Of a stretch of 32,390 nucleotides of DNA, positions 25,849 through 32,390 are shown one piece after another. Source of the DNA: Brevundimonas sp. (GTDB lineage Bacteria; Pseudomonadota; Alphaproteobacteria; Caulobacterales; Caulobacteraceae); assembly GCA_004296955.1 (NCBI GenBank), contig SCVB01000027.1, positions 1 to 32,390 on the forward strand, read 5' to 3'. Below the pieces are notes generated by a model that did not search any database, was not told the DNA's origin, and saw only the letters and a list, made by a program, of their open reading frames with translations. Numbering within the stretch: the stretch's first letter is position 1; each line of letters starts with the position of its first letter. The position numbers were made by a program, and so were the translations under genes.

Positions 25849-26658
25849 CTAGACGCGCCGGAACACCCGCGACGCACCCCAACCCATGAAGGCCGCCAGG
25901 AGCACGGTCAGGACGCCGTAGCTCCACGGCCGCCTGTGGGCGAACTCATAGACGTCGCGTTCGAAGCCGACCTTCTCGACGGTCAGGGTCAGGTTGGAGA
26001 CCGAGACGGGGGCGCCGTCCTGGAACAGCCAGACCTCGGCGAAATACTGGCCGGTCGGCGCCACCGCGGGCAGCTCCAGTTCGGCCCGGAACAGGCCGGC
26101 GTCGACGAACTCCACCCCGTCCGGATCGGTCCTGTACAGGGCCGCCGCCTCGCGCAGGCGGATCACGGCGCGGCGGTAGTCCAGATAGTCCTCTCCCAGC
26201 CGGCTGACGACCACGTCGCGCACCCCGTAGCGGGTGACGGTGCGGCTCTCCTGCGGCGCATTGATCCTCAGATGGTCGACCCCGACGCCCAGCCGTCTCA
26301 GTTGGCCGAAGTCGGCGATGTCCGACAGGGGCCGCGTCGAGGCGGTCATGTAGAAGCCCGGCGCGCCCTCGAACAGGACCGGCCGGCTGTTGACCCAGAA
26401 GCCCATGTTGCGGGTCTTCTTGACGAGGCGGACCGGTCCATCGGGTCCGCGCACGACCACGATCACATCGGCCGGCCGATCGGTCGGATTGAAGACCGCG
26501 CCGTACAGGACGATCGAGGCGCCGCGGAAGCTGGAGTCAACCATCACCCGGGCGTCGGTCATGGCCGCGGCGACGCGGACCTGTTCCGTGGTGGCGACCG
26601 AACGCTCGGGGGCGGGCGCGACGATGGCCGGCGGCGGCGGGGGCAGGGCGGCGATCAT
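25849..26658 (-). CDS. TIGR02186-family (alphaproteobacterial transmembrane) protein
   Basis: A 269-residue protein whose start overlaps the transporter stop (ATGA). The family core is visible: VDSSFRGASIVLYGAVFNP, DVIVVVRGP, KKTRNMGFWVNS, FYMTASTRPLSDI and FAEVWLFQDGAPVS. A single membrane span lies near the C-terminus (about 244-264), followed by ASRVFRRV. The C-terminal span would leave the body in the periplasm. The N-terminus (MIAALPPPPPAIVAPAPERS) is a proline stretch rather than the usual signal peptide. This family is regularly coupled to a TauE/SafE transporter, as here; its role is unknown. Confidence 0.82.
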   Translation of the reverse strand: MIAALPPPPPAIVAPAPERSVATTEQVRVAAAMTDARVMVDSSFRGASIVLYGAVFNPTDRPADVIVVVRGPDGPVRLVKKTRNMGFWVNSRPVLFEGAPGFYMTASTRPLSDIADFGQLRRLGVGVDHLRINAPQESRTVTRYGVRDVVVSRLGEDYLDYRRAVIRLREAAALYRTDPDGVEFVDAGLFRAELELPAVAPTGQYFAEVWLFQDGAPVSVSNLTLTVEKVGFERDVYEFAHRRPWSYGVLTVLLAAFMGWGASRVFRRV

Positions 26659-27578
26659 TCGGCCACCCCCGGCGCAAAGGCGAACAGGTCGGACGGACGG
26701 ACGAACATCTCCAGCCCCATGTAGATGCCGACCAGCAGCACGATCAGGGCCAGCAGGGCGCGCAGCACGTCCGGCCGGAACCGGCCCGACAGCTTGGCCC
26801 CGTACTGGGCGCCGACGACCCCGCCGACCAGCAGGATGGTCGACAGGACGATGTCGACGGTCTGGTTGCGGCCGGCCTGGAGAATGGTGGTCATCGCCGT
26901 GACGATGATGATCTGGAACAGGCTGGTGCCGACCACCACCCCTGCCTTCATGCGCAGGACATAGAGCATGGCGGGCACCAGGATGAAGCCGCCGCCGACG
27001 CCCATGATGGCCGACAACACCCCGGCGAAGGCTCCGAGGGCGAAGGGCGGAATGGCGCTGATGTAGAGGCCCGAGCGGGGGAAGCGCATCTTCAGCGGCA
27101 GGCCGTACAGCCACAGCGGCCGGCGGCGCTCCTTGTGCGGCACGACCTCTCCGCGCACCCGGCGCAGGATCTGGCCGAGGCTCTCGTAGAGCATCAGGGT
27201 GCCGATCGCGCCGAGGAAGAGCAGATAGGACAGGGCGACCACCATGTCCGCCTGGCCGAGCAGGCGCAGGTAGCGGAACAGCTCGACGCCCAGCAGCGCC
27301 CCCACGACGCCGCCGAAGGCCATGACGCCGCCGATGCGATAGTCGACGGCCTTCTGGCTGGTGTAGCTGATCACGCCCGAGGTCGAGGAGGCGACGACGT
27401 GGCTGGCTTGGCTGGCCACGGCCACGGACGGCGGAATGCCCAGAAATATCAGGATCGGAGCCATCAGGAAGCCGCCGCCGATTCCGAAGAGTCCGGACAC
27501 GAATCCGACCGTCGCGCCCAGCAGAACCAGGAGCGGCCAGTTCACCGAAACCTCGGCGATCGGCAGATAGATATCCAA
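26655..27578 (-). CDS. TauE/SafE-family sulfite/organosulfonate-type exporter
   Basis: A 307-residue membrane protein with about eight hydrophobic spans and the duplicated signature GLFGIGGGFLMAPIL (about 30-44) and GVGGGFILVPAML in the second half. The start is a TTG at 27578 (reads M-DIYLPIAEVSVNW). An in-frame TAG lies 10 codons upstream, and the YLPIAEVSVN segment is typical of alphaproteobacterial relatives, so TTG is preferred over GTG at 27545. Known members export sulfite, sulfoacetate or related anions; the substrate here is unknown. Coupled to the TIGR02186 gene. It lies 124 bases downstream of podJ. Confidence 0.88.
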   Translation of the reverse strand: MDIYLPIAEVSVNWPLLVLLGATVGFVSGLFGIGGGFLMAPILIFLGIPPSVAVASQASHVVASSTSGVISYTSQKAVDYRIGGVMAFGGVVGALLGVELFRYLRLLGQADMVVALSYLLFLGAIGTLMLYESLGQILRRVRGEVVPHKERRRPLWLYGLPLKMRFPRSGLYISAIPPFALGAFAGVLSAIMGVGGGFILVPAMLYVLRMKAGVVVGTSLFQIIIVTAMTTILQAGRNQTVDIVLSTILLVGGVVGAQYGAKLSGRFRPDVLRALLALIVLLVGIYMGLEMFVRPSDLFAFAPGVAE

Positions 27579-27702
27579 AGGACGCGCCTTCGGCTGGAAC
27601 TGAGGCTAGGCGCCGAAAAGGCGACGACGGGTGTGACGGTGTCCTAGACCCACCGGGCGGCCCCCGCCACCCGATGCGCCAGAAAAGCTCGGCCCTCCCG
27701 CA

Positions 27703-30528
27703 TCAGGCGAGTGGTTCGACCTCGAAACGATCGGCCTCGGCCCGGGCCTTGCCGCGCGCCGCGGCCGGGACCAGGCTGCGCAGGCGATCGACCGCGGCCT
27801 GGGCGTCGCCGTCCCCCGCGCGCGCCGCGATCAGATACCATTTGTAGGCCTCGGTGAGGTCCGGCTGGATGCCTTCGTCCCCGGTCTCATAGAGTTTGGC
27901 GACGTTGAACTGACTGTCGACCAGACCGCCCTCGGCCGCCCGGGTCAGCCAGGTCAGGGCCTCGCCTCGGTTCTGCTCCCCGCCGACGCCGTCGAACAGA
28001 TACATGCCATAGGCGTGCATGCCCCGGGCGTCGCCGCCGTCGGCCGCCCGCCGGGCCCAGGCGCGGGCTTCGGTCGTGTTGACGGCCAGGCCCTTGCCCC
28101 CGTCCTGATAGAGGCCGGCCAGATGAAGCTGGGCGGGGGTATAGCCGGTGGCGGCGGCCTGTTTCAGAGTCTCGATCCCGGCTGCGTCATCCGCGTCCAG
28201 AAGCGTCGTCGCCTGCTGGTACAGCGTCTCGCCCCGCTCCAGATCGGCCTGGCTGGGCGCGGCGGGTACCACGGCCAGGGCGGCGATCGGCTGGACGGAA
28301 TCCGCGCCCGGCAGACCCGGAATGGCGATCCCCGACCCGGTCAGCTGGCCCGTCGCATAGGCGCCGCCGGCGGTGAGGAGGACGGCGATGGCCGAGGCCC
28401 CCAAGGCCTTGCGGACCGTGCCGCCGTCCTTGGCCGCCTGTTTGTCCAGCCGCTCCTGCAGGCGGGACTTGCCGCCGCGCTTGAGGCCGAAGCCCGAGCG
28501 GGCGGGCGTCTCAGCCTCCGGGGCGGCCATGGCGGCGCGGGCCGCGTCGATGGTCTGGCGGGTCGATGAGGCCCGTCCCTGGGCCGCCGCGGCGCGCAGG
28601 GCGCGGGGGTCGACGAAGTCGGTCTCGCCCTCGAAATCGTCGTGTCCGGCGTCGAAGGCGGCCGGGCCGCGGCCGCCGGGGGCCGTCGCCTCCAGGGCGT
28701 CCGACACGTCGGCGCCGCCGAAGCCCTGGCCGAAGGCCGCGGGAGCCGGCGGGGCCTGGGGCGCGGCGTTGAAGGGCGGCGGGGTGAAGGCCGGGATCCG
28801 GGGCGCTGGATCGACTTCCTCGGCCAGCGAGGAGACGGCGGCGCGGCTGCCGAAGGGAGTCGGAGCGGCGGGGGCCTCGTCCGCGCGCGGCCCGCGCATG
28901 ACGGCGTCGAAGATGGCGTCGGCGCTCAGGACCTCGCCAGGCTCGGACGCGAGCGCGGGCGCCGCCTCGGGAGGGGCGAGGTCCGCGGACCAGGCCTGCT
29001 GCTCGGCATAGATGGGATCGTCGAAGACGGCGTCCGAGAATGGCGCGTCCGGGAAGGCGGCGTCCGGGAAGGCCGCTGCTCGCCAGTCGGACTCAGGCCC
29101 GGACGGCGTGGCGACGACGGCGACCGGGGGGGCGGCCTCGGTCCGCCGCTCGATGTTCTCGCGCGCCTCGGCGATGAGGGCCGCCGTGCGCTCCTCCGAC
29201 ATCCGCATGCGCTCGGCCAGTTCGCCCGAGGCGCGGTCATAGCTCTGCTCGATGCGGGCGGAGCTGTCGGCCAGGCGGCGGCCGATATCGTCCAGGGCCT
29301 GCTGCGAGCGCCGCTCGGACTGGGCGATGCGCTCGCTCAGGCGGTCGGAGATGCGGGTGATCTCGCCGCCCAGCTTCTCCAGCGCCAGGGCGTGGCGGTC
29401 GTCGGTGGCCAGCAGCCGCTGTTCGATGCCTTGGGCGAACCGGCCCATGTCGGTCTCGACCTTGCGGCTCAGCTGTTCGAACTGCGCCGGCGTCCCGGTC
29501 TCGATCGACTGCACCCGGCCGTTCAGGTTCTGGGCGATGCGCAGGACCTCGCGGCCCATGGCCTCGACGGCCTTGGCCGAGCGTTCCTCGGCTGTCTTGA
29601 CCTGGTCGCCGATGGACAGGACCGCGCGCTCGATGCGGTCCATCCGGCCTTCGGTCTCGGCGGTGTCGAGCCGCCGCATCATCTCGGCCCGGTTGCCCTC
29701 GACCTGCCGGCTCAGGGTCTCGGCCAGCTTTTCGAAACGGGCGGCTTCGCGCGCGCCCTCCGGCTCGACCCGCGACTCGGCGGCGCGCAGGCGCTGGTCC
29801 AGTCCGGCGAAGGAGGCCTGCAGCCCGCGCAGGGCGTCGGTGGTGCGCCCCTGCGCCTGGTCCAGACGCTGGCTGACCTGGGCCAGCAGTTCGGCGCCGA
29901 CGCCGGGGCCGGCGGCCTTTTCGACCGCCTCCATGCGCTGGCGCAGCTCATTGACGCTCGAGCGCTGGCGTTCCTCGATATCGTACAGGCGGCCGGCCAG
30001 GGCCCCCATGGTAGTCTCGACCTTGCCGAAGGTCTCGGCGGTCTGGGGGCCGATCTCCTGCTCGAAGCGACGCAGGCGTTTGTGCCCCTCGCGCAGCTCC
30101 TCGGCGATGTCGTCGATACGGCGGCCATAGGCCTTGCCCGTCTGATCCTGGTTCTCCAGCCGGCGCACCAGGCCGGAGACGGCCTGGTCGACGCCCTGGA
30201 TGGCGATGGTCGAGCGCCGCTCGGCGGCCTCTAGCCGGGCGGCGATGGCGTCGATCGAGGCGCCGAGGCGCTGCAACTGGTCTTCGTTGGCCCCGGAGCC
30301 ATAGGCGTCGTCGACCCGGCGGCTGCGCCCGCGGCGGTCGATGCTGTCGGCGGCATGGGGGCGGCGGGACAGGGGCGTAAAGCCGCCCTCGTCGTCATCG
30401 CCGTCTTCCATGATGATCGTGTTCAGCCACTCGCCCAGCGTCATGCCGGAGCGACGGGCGAGGTCCTTGGCGATCTCGCGCGCCTTGGGCTCAATGCCCT
30501 TCACGCTCCACGGCGCGGCTGCGCTCAC
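27703..30528 (-). CDS. podJ: PodJ-like polar organelle development / localization factor
   Basis: A 941-residue protein with a GTG start, 7 bases after GGGAGG. The N-terminal block WSVKGIEPKAREIAKDLARR and SGMTLGEWLNTIIMED is the PodJ-family signature. Residues about 65-480 form a long cytoplasmic coiled coil with repeated ERRS/EERS-type units. A disordered Pro/Ala/Asp-rich linker follows (about 480-690), then one membrane span at about 704-724. The periplasmic part carries Sel1/TPR-like repeats (about 755-925). In Caulobacter PodJ marks the new pole and recruits pili, holdfast and PleC factors. No C-terminal peptidoglycan-binding domain is visible here. Divergent from a small membrane gene across a regulatory gap. 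Confidence 0.9.
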   Translation of the reverse strand: MSAAAPWSVKGIEPKAREIAKDLARRSGMTLGEWLNTIIMEDGDDDEGGFTPLSRRPHAADSIDRRGRSRRVDDAYGSGANEDQLQRLGASIDAIAARLEAAERRSTIAIQGVDQAVSGLVRRLENQDQTGKAYGRRIDDIAEELREGHKRLRRFEQEIGPQTAETFGKVETTMGALAGRLYDIEERQRSSVNELRQRMEAVEKAAGPGVGAELLAQVSQRLDQAQGRTTDALRGLQASFAGLDQRLRAAESRVEPEGAREAARFEKLAETLSRQVEGNRAEMMRRLDTAETEGRMDRIERAVLSIGDQVKTAEERSAKAVEAMGREVLRIAQNLNGRVQSIETGTPAQFEQLSRKVETDMGRFAQGIEQRLLATDDRHALALEKLGGEITRISDRLSERIAQSERRSQQALDDIGRRLADSSARIEQSYDRASGELAERMRMSEERTAALIAEARENIERRTEAAPPVAVVATPSGPESDWRAAAFPDAAFPDAPFSDAVFDDPIYAEQQAWSADLAPPEAAPALASEPGEVLSADAIFDAVMRGPRADEAPAAPTPFGSRAAVSSLAEEVDPAPRIPAFTPPPFNAAPQAPPAPAAFGQGFGGADVSDALEATAPGGRGPAAFDAGHDDFEGETDFVDPRALRAAAAQGRASSTRQTIDAARAAMAAPEAETPARSGFGLKRGGKSRLQERLDKQAAKDGGTVRKALGASAIAVLLTAGGAYATGQLTGSGIAIPGLPGADSVQPIAALAVVPAAPSQADLERGETLYQQATTLLDADDAAGIETLKQAAATGYTPAQLHLAGLYQDGGKGLAVNTTEARAWARRAADGGDARGMHAYGMYLFDGVGGEQNRGEALTWLTRAAEGGLVDSQFNVAKLYETGDEGIQPDLTEAYKWYLIAARAGDGDAQAAVDRLRSLVPAAARGKARAEADRFEVEPLA

Positions 30529-30529
30529 T

Positions 30530-30534
30530 GATTC
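30530..30534. promoter_or_regulatory. GANTC (CcrM-type) site in the podJ leader
   Basis: GATTC lies between the podJ Shine-Dalgarno sequence and its GTG start. A second GANTC (GAATC) is at 30648-30652 in the same gap. In Caulobacterales these sites are methylated by CcrM and read by GcrA. Function at this locus is inference. Confidence 0.45.
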
Positions 30535-30580
30535 GCCTCCCGACCTACTTGTCGAACGCTAGACGCCAAGATGATGGGTG

Positions 30581-30596
30581 TAAACGCGTGGTTAAC
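30581..30596 (+). promoter_or_regulatory. CtrA-box-like site 1 upstream of podJ
   Basis: TAAA-CGCGTGG-TTAAC matches the Caulobacter CtrA motif TTAA-N7-TTAAC with one mismatch. It lies 53-68 bases upstream of the podJ start codon. Confidence 0.55.
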
Positions 30597-30624
30597 CCCA
30601 AGATGTAGGGGCTCGCCATCTTCC

Positions 30625-30633
30625 TGTGGAAAG
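30625..30633 (-). promoter_or_regulatory. DnaA-box-like site upstream of podJ
   Basis: The minus strand reads CTTTCCACA, one mismatch (first base) from the relaxed DnaA consensus TTWTNCACA. Weak by itself; notable because it sits between the two CtrA-like boxes. Confidence 0.3.
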
Positions 30634-30665
30634 CCCGCACACAGCCGGAATCTCGGCCCGAAGTC

Positions 30666-30681
30666 GTTAACGGCGGGTAAA
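30666..30681 (-). promoter_or_regulatory. CtrA-box-like site 2 upstream of podJ
   Basis: Read on the minus strand, TTTA-CCCGCCG-TTAAC matches TTAA-N7-TTAAC with one mismatch. It is 138-153 bases upstream of podJ and 63 bases upstream of the small divergent gene, so it may serve either. A further TTAAC (30684-30688) follows on the plus strand. Confidence 0.55.
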
Positions 30682-30743
30682 GATTAACGCCGCTGAAAGG
30701 GTTCGGGCTTGCGTCCGTGCGGCCGGCGCTCCACCTCGCCGCC

Positions 30744-30950
30744 ATGAGCCTGTCCCTGACCCTCGCCCTCATGGCCGCCGGCCTGGCCCTGACCGTCTTC
30801 GCCGGCTGGCGCGGCTCGCGTCCGTGGGATCCGCGGCGCGGCGTACGCATGGCGCCGTGGCGGTTCATCATGCTGCTGTCGGGGGCCGCGGTCTTCCTGC
30901 TGGTGATCCACCTCGGCGCCCTGATGGGCGCGCCGCAGCGGCCCTACTAG
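30744..30950 (+). CDS. Small two-span membrane protein
   Basis: A 68-residue hydrophobic protein starting MSLSLTLALM. A GTG at 30717 would add nine residues and cannot be excluded, since neither start has a clear Shine-Dalgarno sequence. Two membrane spans are visible, roughly residues 3-22 and 41-62. They are joined by a short basic loop containing GSRPWDPRRGVRMAPWR, which predicts both ends outside and the loop in the cytoplasm. I do not recognise a named family; similar short proteins are widespread hypotheticals in alphaproteobacteria. Divergent from podJ. Confidence 0.65.
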   Translation: MSLSLTLALMAAGLALTVFAGWRGSRPWDPRRGVRMAPWRFIMLLSGAAVFLLVIHLGALMGAPQRPY

Positions 30951-31022
30951 GCGGCCCCGGACCGGAACCCGTCCGCGCCCCGGTCATTCCTGAGCCACCC
31001 CCCGAGATCAGGAGTCGCCGCC

Positions 31023-31532
31023 ATGAACGACAAGACCCTCACCGCCGCCGAGGCCGAAAAGGAATTCTGGGATCGCCTCAGGAAATCCAACACCGGCATG
31101 CTCGGCCTCGACCAGCCCGGCTATCACGCCCAGCCGATGACCGCCTTCCGCGAGGAAGAGACCGGCACAATCTGGTTCTTCATCCGCGACGACACCGATC
31201 TGGCCCGCGATGCCGCACGGGGCGGGGGACAGAGCGCCATGTTCCACTACGGCTCGAAGGATCAGAACGTCTGGGCCTGCATCCACGGCCAGCTGTCGGT
31301 CCATGGTCAGGACCGGGAGATCATCGATCGCCACTGGAACCCCATCCTCTCGGCCTGGTATCCCGAGGGCAAGGACGACGCCCATCTGACCATCCTGAAG
31401 TTCGACGCCGACGACGGCCGCATCTGGGTCAATGAGGGCGGCTTCTTCAAATTTTTCTACGAGGTCGCCAAGGCCAATGCGACGAAGACCCTGCCGGACG
31501 CCGGCGGGGTCGTGGACGTCAACCTGAACTGA
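31023..31532 (+). CDS. Pyridoxamine 5'-phosphate oxidase-like general stress protein
   Basis: A 169-residue cytoplasmic protein with a strong Shine-Dalgarno (AGGAG) 8 bases before the ATG. The split-barrel flavin/PNPOx-like fold is recognisable from [39 protein letters not shown] and the [12 protein letters not shown] loop. It belongs to the stress protein 26-like (Pyrid_ox_like) group, whose members bind FMN or FAD; the reaction is generally unknown. Probably stress-inducible (family inference). Convergent with argF across a repeat-bearing gap of 104 bases. Confidence 0.86.
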   Translation: MNDKTLTAAEAEKEFWDRLRKSNTGMLGLDQPGYHAQPMTAFREEETGTIWFFIRDDTDLARDAARGGGQSAMFHYGSKDQNVWACIHGQLSVHGQDREIIDRHWNPILSAWYPEGKDDAHLTILKFDADDGRIWVNEGGFFKFFYEVAKANATKTLPDAGGVVDVNLN

Positions 31533-31632
31533 GTGGTCAGTGGCTGGTGGTCGGTGGCTGGCCGGCGCCTGTGCAGCGGTGCTGGCCGCGCCGCCCTTCC
31601 GCCGACCGATCAGCGGCAATCACTAGCCACTC
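31531..31632. repeat. Convergent junction with tandem 14-mer and flanking imperfect inverted repeat
   Basis: Two adjacent 14-base units, GTGGTCAGTGGCTG (31533-31546) and GTGGTCGGTGGCTG (31547-31560), differ at one base. The first 12 bases (31531-31542, GAGTGGTCAGTG) recur inverted at 31621-31632 (reverse complement GAGTGGCTAGTG, 10 of 12 identical). The block fills the gap between the stress protein and argF stops and overlaps the former. It could fold as a long imperfect stem ending both transcripts or be a remnant repetitive element. Confidence 0.6.
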
Positions 31633-31636
31633 GCCT

Positions 31637-32390
31637 TCAGCCGGCGAAACACCAGGCCAGCACCGCCTTCTGGGCGTGGATGCGGTTCTCGGCCTCGTCC
31701 CAGACGAGGGACTTCGGACCATCGATGACGGCGTCGGTGACCTCCTCGCCGCGGTGGGCGGGGAGGCAGTGGAGGAAGACGGCGTCGCTGGCGGCGGCGT
31801 CCATCAGGGCCGCGTCGACGCCATAGCCCTCGAAAGCCTCCAGTCGGGCTTCATAGTCGCCGTCGCCCATCGACACCCAGGTGTCGGTGACCACGACGTC
31901 CGCGCCGGCCACCGCCTCGCGCGGGTCGCTGGTCAGGGTGACGCAGTCGCCGCCCCGGGCCAGGTCGTGCAGGTCCGGGTGATAGTCGGCCGGGCAGGCG
32001 ACGTTGAGGTGGAAGCCCAGCTTCGGCGCCGCGTGCATGAAGCTGTGACAGACGTTGTTGCCGTCGCCGACCCAGGCGATCGTCTTGCCGGCGATCGGCC
32101 CGCGATGCTCCTCGATCGTCATGATGTCGGCGAGGATCTGGCACGGGTGCGAGCGGTCGGTCAGGCCGTTGATCACGGGCACGGTCGCGACGCGGGCGAA
32201 ACGTTCGACGTCCTCGTGGCTGTTGGCGCGGATCATCACGGCGTCGACCATGCGCGACAGGACCCGGGCAGTGTCCTCGACCGGCTCGCCGCGGCCCAGC
32301 TGCATGTCGCCGGCGTTGGCGATGATCGAGGCCCCGCCCAGCTGGCGGATGGCGGCGTCGAAGCTGAAGCGGGTGCGGGTGGAGTTCTTC
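31637..32390 (-). CDS. argF: Ornithine carbamoyltransferase, N-terminus outside window
   Basis: Partial gene: 250 complete codons plus one base at the right edge, carrying the middle and C-terminus. The visible start is within the carbamoyl-phosphate motif STRTR. Then come [15 protein letters not shown], the ornithine-domain [24 protein letters not shown], and [11 protein letters not shown] near the C-terminus, all diagnostic of OTCase rather than aspartate carbamoyltransferase. Makes citrulline from ornithine and carbamoyl phosphate, upstream of argininosuccinate synthesis and argH. The in-frame ATG at 32305 is internal, not the true start. The upstream neighbour, often argD, is not visible. 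Confidence 0.95.
   Translation of the reverse strand, partial: KNSTRTRFSFDAAIRQLGGASIIANAGDMQLGRGEPVEDTARVLSRMVDAVMIRANSHEDVERFARVATVPVINGLTDRSHPCQILADIMTIEEHRGPIAGKTIAWVGDGNNVCHSFMHAAPKLGFHLNVACPADYHPDLHDLARGGDCVTLTSDPREAVAGADVVVTDTWVSMGDGDYEARLEAFEGYGVDAALMDAAASDAVFLHCLPAHRGEEVTDAVIDGPKSLVWDEAENRIHAQKAVLAWCFAG

Noticed and set aside
27603-27702. Possible terminator after podJ
   Set aside because: Only short imperfect GC stems (for example CGCC-GAAAA-GGCG) without a T-tract; read-through into the transporter gene is equally likely.
28642-30234. 530-residue plus-strand frame opposite podJ
   Set aside because: Mirrors the repetitive coiled-coil codons; no start signal or recognisable fold.

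Overview
The window reads as a compact, GC-rich chromosome segment from a Caulobacterales-type alphaproteobacterium, most like Brevundimonas or Caulobacter. That assignment is an inference from gene content: a PodJ-type polar organizer, a ZitP-like zinc-ribbon membrane protein beside ftsEX, a CtrA-like promoter and GANTC sites. It also rests on strong C/G preference at third codon positions. Nearly all of it is coding. No stretch over 300 bases lacks a gene; the largest gaps are 30529-30743, 7318-7526 and 924-1086. I see no phage, transposase, integrase, rRNA or CRISPR array.

Layout, left to right. An OmpA-family outer membrane protein with a 30-proline linker runs off the left edge (1-923, -). 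It is followed by a sugar-nucleotide cytidylyltransferase and a small double CxxCxGxG protein (both -). An argB / HAD nucleotidase / dapD unit (+, overlapping genes) meets a large lipoprotein (-) head-on, and a PQQ-type sugar dehydrogenase (-) follows. A tRNA(CAT) and a small Ala/Glu-rich lipoprotein come next. A TlpA thioredoxin (-) is divergent from argH / LptM-like lipoprotein / lysA (+). A phosphoribosyltransferase and the ZitP-like protein (-) are divergent from ftsE / ftsX / YdcF / plsC (+). A small lipoprotein and the pdeM / lhr DNA-repair pair (-) are divergent from a DinG-type helicase (+). A DUF2125 protein, a chorismate-mutase-like protein and hisC (+) follow. A small six-cysteine secreted protein, a TIGR02186 protein, a TauE/SafE transporter and podJ (all -) come next. 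The segment ends with a small membrane protein and a flavin-type stress protein (+), then the C-terminal part of argF (-, runs off the right edge).

Functional themes. (1) Arginine, lysine/DAP and histidine biosynthesis (argB, argH, argF, dapD, lysA, hisC). An arginine gene is twice coupled to a DAP/lysine gene. (2) Envelope and cell-pole biology (OmpA, LptM-like, FtsEX, PlsC, ZitP-like, PodJ, several lipoproteins). (3) DNA repair helicases (Lhr with PdeM, and DinG).

The most notable points are the regulatory architecture upstream of podJ, the 30-residue polyproline, the twin CX3C secreted peptide, the repeat-bracketed junction beside argF, and two convergent gene pairs whose stop codons share one CTAG. 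I found no clearly new multi-gene system; most of the window is core genome.
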